Assembly (NCBI GenBank): GCA_963920765.1
Contig: OY987242.1
Span: 15,152,002 to 15,216,001 of the forward strand
Direction: 5' to 3'
Length of the DNA: 64,000 bases
DNA from: Ulota crispa
Lineage: Eukaryota > Streptophyta > Bryopsida > Orthotrichales > Orthotrichaceae
Positions 57,152 through 64,000 of the stretch are shown here, piece after piece; the stretch's first letter is position 1; every line of letters begins with the position of its first letter. Both the position numbers and the translations under genes were made by a program. Below the pieces are notes generated by a model. It did not search any database. It was not told where the DNA came from and saw only the letters and a list, made by a program, of their open reading frames with translations.

Positions 57152-57550
57152 CTGTAGGTTGAGAGCAGATTCGACACTCGACTATTGAATTAATTAGTTT
57201 TGGGAAAAATCTGATTTGTCATCCAGCTTAGTAATCAGTTAAAGATTAGGCATATTCAAAAAAATTGTTATTATATGGCAATCAACTATTTTTTTTAGTA
57301 GAATCAAACCTTTTTCAGAGTATCTTTGACTTTCCAAAATTAGGCATTGGTATAGATTTAGCAGTAGATTGAGCCCTTGTAGGATTAGTCTTGACCTTCC
57401 AAAATTAACTAGGCTTAATGATTTTTACAACATTAGGCAATTCAATTTTTTGTTTTATTTGACACTGGGCATTTTTGGAGAATAATTTACATAATAATTG
57501 GGCTAAATTTTGGGGAATTGTTTTATACCAAATTTGCTCTCAACCTACAG
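57152..57550. mobile_element. MITE with CTGTAGGTTGAGAGC termini
   Basis: The ends CTGTAGGTTGAGAGCAGATT and AATTTGCTCTCAACCTACAG are inverted repeats with one mismatch; ATA is repeated directly outside both (57149-57151, 57551-57553). It is 399 bp and non-coding. The superfamily is not assigned. Confidence 0.75.
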
Positions 57551-57707
57551 ATAATTAGTGGAGTATAAAGGAGTTTTATTGTATCACTTAGTGGAAAAAT
57601 TTGTGAAGAAAAATCTCAAAGACAGTTATGCATGTTGGAAGATAAGAATAAATAAAATGATATTTAGTTGTGAGCATATATACTCCATGTATCTAATAGC
57701 AAATTAA

Positions 57708-60700
57708 CCCCTAAAGGCCCAAGGAGCCCACTTTGGGCTTTATGAGAACTCGGGAAGGCTCTATTGACTTCATAATTTGGAAATTTTTCATGAAATTTTT
57801 AGGATGGATGCTACTCATCATAATCTATGTGTGAAGCTTTATTTCATGTCATTCCAATAAGTAATGCAAAAGTTAGAAGGTTTTTTCAATTTCAATGTCA
57901 ATCCGGGTAGCAAAAAATATATTTTAAATTATTTTATAGAATTGTATAGATTGATACCTACTTAAAATAAATTGAATCACTCAATTCCAAATAATGAAGT
58001 AAGAGTTAAAAGGAATTTACTTTTGCAAGCAATTAAGGGAGGAAGAGGGTAGAAAAAACATATAAAGTTATCTTTTACTCTCAATTTTGAAAATTTTCAA
58101 ATGAAAATGAAAACTAAAGTTACTAATTGTCTGTTAGAGCATTCTCACCATTGGGATTAAAAAATTTCAAATTCTTCCAAAACTTATTAGCATATTAGTT
58201 ATATCTTTCATTCATCAATACCTTTCACTTTACAATTTTTGTAAAAATGAGTCCAAATTTATTTTTGGTTAAATTTTTTTGTGTATGCTTTCAACCCATT
58301 TTCCAACATATTGCAAAAATTGCACAAGAAATACAACATACGTGTTTTTTTCTAAAAAGTTTGAAAATCAAAACTTCACCTTTTGGAAGGACTAGAAAAG
58401 CCTACATTTTGAAGTTTAGGCACATTGATCTTGCAATTGGTGGGGATATTCATTTTGAAATTTTGGGACAATGTACTTGTACAAGTTAACCAAACTTGGG
58501 TAGATCACTCTTTGTATGTTTGGGTACCCCTGTGCGACCGAGGGGTGTTTTTTAGGGGGTTATTTATTTCTTAGGCATGAATAAAAGGGACTCTATAATT
58601 ACATAATTTGCCAAGATGGCCTATTTTTTTGCACCCTATAATTACTTATATTTCCTAGACCATCATATTTTTGACTGCACTATATTATTTATATTTGATT
58701 TGGGGTGGTTAATGAATATGCCATTTTTCTTACAAAATTAATATGGGAGCTTAACCCCTAAAGGATATAGCGTGCCGTTGCAACCAGTAGAGTACAAGGT
58801 GTTTTCTTGTATTGGAATGGATTCACACCTTTATTGCATTTGAGATCAACAAAGAAGTTGGAGAATAGATCAAAGTGGTTCTAGTGAGCTATTTGAGATC
58901 CCAAATTAAAACTTCTTACTGGTAGCAAATACTAATTATACGGCAGCGTTATTACTATGCCCTATGGTCCTTTAAGGGTTAAACAAGCCCGCTCACCATG
59001 CCTGACCTAAACCAAAAAACCCTCCATAAAAAGAAAAGCAAATGATGCTGCTTAACACAAGCACGGCACTTCAAAAGAAGGTAAGCTTATTGTTGATAAG
59101 ACAAAAGCAAAGTTTGTTCAACAAAACGAGCAGAGAACTTTTGTGTCGCAAAAGGGTATCATTGGGATATTCATCGCGGAGCATGCAAGAACTGCATGAA
59201 ACCCTAGATCAACACCTGGAAATCATTCAACATTCATCCACTTCTAGGGCCAAAACTTTTCATCTAAACACTTTGGATACCTGTACCCTTCCTTAATCTA
59301 CTGGGGCACAACTGGACATAGGATATCCCACGATAACCCCTCAATAAACTACACCCTACATTACTTTTAATAAAAAATAATGTACCACCTTTATCATGTA
59401 CATATATTATTTATAAGGCATTCATCAAATTTAATCCACCCTTCTTTAGTTGTAAGTTTTTTATAAATATTACCTCCAATGAATAAACTCATTGCTATAT
59501 TATGCCGCACGTTGTTTCTAAAATGTGCTAAGTGATTCACCCGGGCAACCAAAGGATCCTACGGTTGGATTTGTTAAAAAATAAGTTTCAATGAAGATTT
59601 TGACTTTAGTTTGGGGACTAGTATTTTGAAGCAGTTTTGGGCCTCTAAACACAAAAGAATTTAAGGGGATAAAGGAGACATTAATGGAATATTTGAGGGA
59701 ATATTCTATTTAGTAGTGTTTTGATTTCCTCTAAACCAATTTTGAGGTTATCCAATGTTGTCATCAAGGGTATATTTATCCAAAAATTTAAAATTTTCAA
59801 TAAAACATATATAACTCCTTGATTTCGGTATCAAAAAAAAAAAGTTACAAACCCAACATTGTTTTATTTAATATTTAATTGAAAGTTAAAGTGATTTATC
59901 ATTGATAAGTAATTTTGCAAACATAAATCGTAATGACAGACGAATTTCAAAATTTTGATTCTTATGATTTCACATATATTTTGCCATTCATTCTTGTCAA
60001 GCACAATCAACAGCGTACACAAATTCTACTTATCATATATAGGATAATTTACTCTCCTAATGTAGAATATATCGTTGGAAAACATACTCACAAAATGAAG
60101 TTGTTGCAAGTCGTGCACATAATTTCATCCGCTTTATGATTTTTATAAGTTCCAGGTCGAGAGAAGTATTAACACATTCATATGATTGTTTTGTTTACAT
60201 GCATACATACTGAACTTTATGGCTTATTAGTGAAGAAATACAATCAAACATTTCGTAAAACTGGGACTAACAGCAAAGTTTCTAAATAAGAAAGGTGGAC
60301 ACGTCTAAAATTTTGGAAAAGAGGTATTTTTGACATCCAACTTGTCTTTTAACACTAAAAGGCTTATGATTAAGTTTTCATCAAAACCGCTCCAAAACTG
60401 TCATTTCTAGTACAAGTATCAAATTTTAGAAAAAAAATATTTTTGGACACATGTAACCGTAAGATCTTGTATTACATTAGTATCAAAAGATGTACCAAAA
60501 AAATAGAAATTTTCACCATGTAGATTGTAAGATTTTGAGATTGAATTGACAAAAAGGCATTTTTTGTCCCTGCAAAAATCTGGGCAGTTGCACTTCACAA
60601 GGTCATATATGTATGAAATATTTCCAAAATGGTTGCCATTCTTTGATTTCATTCATCAAGGCAAGTTGAGTACACACTTGAAATTTTTTAAATCATTTGG

Positions 60701-61259
60701 AATTATACATCACATGGCAAAAAACTAGTAAGTAAAAAGAAGTAGAGAATGATTTAAAACACTAAATTGTTAAGAATGTAATTATAAATACAAAAAATGT
60801 CATTCCTAATGGTTTTAATGTTGTAATGAACAATCTACGTCCTTATTAGGCTTAATTTTGTTTCCAAAATGTTGACAATTGAGTCAAATAAAAGGACTTC
60901 AAAGTTTATTTTAGTGTAGAGAATCCATAATTGCCTGTAAACAAAATCTCCTTGTAACCTTCATCTCATTAATCAAAATGGAATGATTCAAAGTTTCCCA
61001 TGTTATCTAAAGAACTAATACCAAATTTTTTTATTTTTAAACGTAATGTTTAAAAATGTTTTATGTTTGCCCAACAAGTAAAGAAAATTGCATATCATGC
61101 AATAACTTTTGAACCATATAATCAAAAGTTATGAAAACTTTTGGACCTTAAAACTACTCCTTGGGAAAATCATGTGTGAATTTTTTTGAAAAATCCATTT
61201 ATAGTGAGTTGCCCAAAATTGATGTGTTGCCAAAAAAACATTGTTTGGACCTTTAGGGG
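57708..61259. mobile_element. Possible large composite TTAA element
   Basis: A left terminus CCCCTAAAGGCCCAAGG after TTAA (57704-57707) and a right terminus TTGGACCTTTAGGGG before TTAA (61260-61263) are 3.5 kb apart, with one complete short element (58755-58978) nested inside. Parts (59540-59600, 60430-61010) resemble 23893-24823 and 4679-5610. It could instead be two elements that each lost one end. No coding capacity is recognised. Confidence 0.4.
58755..58978. mobile_element. TTAA-flanked MITE, short subfamily
   Basis: Left end CCCCTAAAGGATATAGCG, right end CCTATGGTCCTTTAAGGG, TTAA at 58751-58754 and 58979-58982. The 224-bp interior is the inverse relative of 21648-21881. Confidence 0.83.
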
Positions 61260-61263
61260 TTAA

Positions 61264-61559
61264 GTGAGACATGTAGATTTAAAACATTTTGCTTCCAATT
61301 ATTCAATGAAAATATCAAATTTACTGCTTGCAAATACGAAGCACTAAAATGTGACGTGACTTTTGTTTTTTATATTTTTACAAAAGCAAAAAGCAAATTT
61401 TTTGAAAAATGAGTGAGAGCAATGTTAAAAACTAAACTGCCATTGGCGGGTCTCGGGGCGTGACCCCTCCACGAGGCTTTTCACTTTGTGTCAAAGACTT
61501 AACAGAAAGCTATTATTTTGTTATTTTGAAACTTGGGTAGGCAACCTGTTGGTCCGACT
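61264..61559. other. Spacer, non-coding
   Basis: No exon or RNA gene is recognised. A small GC-richer spot, GGCGGGTCTCGGGGCGTGAC, lies near 61445. Confidence 0.3.
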
Positions 61560-62050
61560 GGATGCAAAATAACTTTAAGCCCAATTATGAAAAACATTTT
61601 CTTCATAAGAAATTAGTTCTTACTTTTTATCCGTGCATTCAAAATTTAAACTTTATCCATGCAGTAAAATATTGTTTTTGTTTACAAAAAATTCCCTTGC
61701 AAGAAAGCATTTTTTTTTTAATATTCATAGAGTTTTTTACCCATGCAATAAAAGGAAAGTCATTGCTTTCTCTCGCAAAAAAAAAAAATGTTAATTTTTT
61801 ACCTACACATTTTTTTAAACCCATGTAGTAAGAAATCTAACCACATCCTTTTTGTATTTTTTTTACCCATGTGGTTTTGTTACATTTTTATTATTTACCC
61901 ACGCATTTTTTTACACATACATTTTTTTCTCATACAAGTTTTTACCTACGCAAATTCTTACCTATGCAAGTTGTTTATCCAAGCAAGTTCTTATCCATGC
62001 AAGTTGATTTATCCACGCGGTAAAAGGATTGCCAGATGGTAAATCATATA
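61560..62050. repeat. AT-rich array, inverted copy of 21040-21500
   Basis: Runs of imperfect units such as TTTTTTACCCATGCA and TTATCCAAGCAAGTTC fill the region. Compared with 21040-21500 the order and strand are reversed, and both share TTTGTTTACAAAA.ATTCCCTT. The frames at 61562-62042 arise from the repeat and are not genes. Confidence 0.65.
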
Positions 62051-62094
62051 TTGTTATATAGATAGATAAACAAACCACTACCTTGAACCCTTAA

Positions 62095-62336
62095 CCCTTG
62101 AGCGCCCAGACTTGAAGCCAAAAATGTCCAACCTACTTGCAATCAAAGTACCCGTGTGGATTGAATAAAAAACAATCTACAAGATCGGACCATACAAATT
62201 GTTAGTAGAAAGCGTATCCTTTGCAATCAAATTGATTGGAGGTGGTTTTGCCAAAGGAGCAATGAGATTACATCAGTCAACTTGGGTTGACCTAGCTTTT
62301 AGAAAGACAGTATACTGTCTCTCAGGCGCTCAGGGG
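62095..62336. mobile_element. TTAA-family MITE, short subfamily
   Basis: Left end CCCTTGAGCGCCCAGAC after TTAA (62091-62094), right end CTCAGGCGCTCAGGGG before TAAA (a mutated TTAA). It is 242 bp, close to 29418-29657 in size and termini. Confidence 0.75.
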
Positions 62337-62684
62337 TAAATAATACAATTAAAACATGTTATATACAAACCACTTCCATTCATATATTACATGTAAACAA
62401 TAACATCATAATAATTAAACGGTTTTGACTTTTATAATCCTCTTGAATTTGAAAAGACATAAAAAAAATTCACAATGAATGTATGAAAATTGGTGAAATA
62501 ATTACATGATTACAAAACCAAGACCATCTTTAATTTACACAAATATTAACAAACCACTTTGGGTAAAAAAATTAAATTTATCCTCATTACAAAGACAAAG
62601 GCTAGGTCATACTACAGTAATACTATGAACAATTTCAACTAAAATTTGAGTGTAGAGAAAAAAGAAAGACACTTTTCTATTTAA

Positions 62685-63228
62685 CTCCTAAGTGCTCAAT
62701 CGACCATTTTCTGTTTGCTGCCCGTTTTTTGTGGGCTGCTCAAGATGGGAAAAAATAAATAAAAAAAATAAAAAAATAAAAACAAAATCAAAATCAAGTC
62801 TACTTTCCAACCCAACTTGAATCATGTCAATCCAAGTTAAATTCCATCAAGGAGAATTTTTCAAAGACAAACAAACACTTCAATATTTGCTAAAGTTGTA
62901 AAATTTACTATTTCGGGAAACTAATGATGTTCTCTCCTTTGAAAATATTGCATTTTCGAAGTTTACAATTTAATGTTTGTTTTTAACCAATTATACCAAT
63001 TTTAAAATTTATGAATTAAATTTGTAATTTTGGTGAATATTAAATGGTAAATGCTTCTAAATTCATTAAATAAAAATCCAAAATGTTTTTTGAATGTTTG
63101 ACTATATGGATAATTACTAAACATCATGGTTCTTGTTTTCTCTTTTGAAGCAAACTTCATCAAAATTACATTAGTACTATTTTGTAATCCATTTATGTTT
63201 TGCCCTTACCCCTTTGGGCGTTTAGGGG
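62685..63228. mobile_element. TTAA-flanked MITE
   Basis: Left end CTCCTAAGTGCTCAATCG, right end CCTTTGGGCGTTTAGGGG, TTAA at 62681-62684 and 63229-63232. It is 544 bp; the left terminus has several mismatches to the family consensus. Confidence 0.7.
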
Positions 63229-63232
63229 TTAA

Positions 63233-64000
63233 TTATTTTGTTGAAGTTGTAGCAAAGAAACCATAGATTTTCTACGACAAAGTTAAATTACTTTGAGCTA
63301 TTAATGCAGGTGATATCTAGGTATAGAAAAAACTTACTTAAACGTACACGTGTAAGTAATAATATGAAAAATTGTCTGGTTTTATTTTTTAGAACGACTG
63401 ATATATTATTTTTAATCCGTCCATAAGTAAGACCTTTATATAGAAACTGAACATTAAGGAAGATAATTTTGTAATATAGAGCTAACATCCATTTTCAGAA
63501 TTATGAAGTTCTGCTTTACAAAGATGTCTATTTTCATTGAAGCAACTTTTAATTTGTTGAGAGGGAAAAATATGTGCTATGCTTTTATTTTTTTAAATCG
63601 TAAATCTTGCATTTACTTGCAGTTGCATTTGTTAAATGTATGCTAATTTGGGCATATAATTTTACACAAAATTTTGGTGGTCTTTACGTTATTTGGAATT
63701 TTAGTTAAAAGCCCTTAGTGCTATTTTAGATTGAGTTGTTTTTTAAAATTTCCGTGTGTATACTTATAGCTTTGTACACTTACTTTTGAATTGCCTTTAC
63801 TTTGGCTGGTTCTTGTCCATTTCAAAATAAACTATTAATAATTTTTGATTTTATATTTAGTACATTATTGAATTGATTTGTGATAACTTACGGTTTTCTT
63901 GCTAAATAGAAATTTACTCTAGTTATCATGCTAAACATAGGCTCAAAACATTATATACAAAAATTTGCATACATTATGATTCATGAACTACAATACAAAA
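63233..64000. other. Non-coding AT-rich end of the window
   Basis: No exon, RNA gene or complete element is recognised in the last 770 bases. Confidence 0.35.

Noticed and set aside
59042..59296. An 84-codon plus-strand frame
   Set aside because: No domain, no splice support, and it lies within a region that appears to belong to a composite TTAA element.
1..64000. CRISPR array, operons, bacterial promoters or terminators
   Set aside because: The genes have spliceosomal introns and plant-specific families; no regularly spaced identical repeats with unique spacers exist.
1..64000. LTR retrotransposons
   Set aside because: No pair of long direct terminal repeats, polypurine tract or recognisable reverse transcriptase or integrase frame was seen; the long repeats found are inverted, not direct.

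Overview
The window looks like a land-plant (embryophyte) nuclear chromosome segment. It is AT-rich, gene-poor and full of non-autonomous DNA transposons. Three plant-type, intron-containing genes can be reconstructed base by base: all introns are GT-AG and reading phase is kept at every junction. I cannot name the species. A GRAS gene of the LISCL clade split by introns and the very dense MITE load are compatible with a non-seed plant, but this is inference.

Layout. (1) 1-6157: minisatellite-like and MITE sequence, including a three-level nest of inverted-repeat elements at 3464-5802. (2) 6158-10020, plus strand: a six-exon gene for a 157-residue [2Fe-2S] ferredoxin-like protein with a plastid-type N-terminus; two introns hold MITEs. 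(3) 10021-31100: about 21 kb of repeats with no convincing host gene, including a chain of abutting TTAA-flanked elements at 22024-26927, one of which carries degraded coding-like sequence and a TATA box. (4) 31140-35432, plus strand: a five-exon LISCL-type GRAS regulator of 711 residues, whose leader has a 140-bp tandem duplication carrying two near-identical upstream ORFs. (5) 35433-43200: repeats, including two oppositely oriented Stowaway-like MITEs and a cluster of self-inserting MITEs (39965-42539). (6) 43200-52110: a GC-rich island holding, on the minus strand (49350-44498), a ten-exon gene for a 953-residue telomere-repeat-binding protein of the TRP/TBP type (ubiquitin-like domain plus C-terminal telobox Myb domain). 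(7) 52111-64000: repeats again.

Main finding. At least 16 elements share short inverted termini of the type CCCCTRAASG and are flanked by TTAA. They occur singly, nested and abutting with shared TTAA junctions. One sits in one arm of a larger inverted repeat whose other arm preserves the uninterrupted site with a single TTAA, so target duplication can be read from this window alone. TTAA targets and CCC/GGG termini point to a piggyBac-like mobilising system, which would be unusual in a land plant. No transposase was recognised here.

The three host genes (plastid redox, transcriptional control, telomere DNA binding) show no operon-like or pathway link; they are ordinary neighbours separated by repeats.
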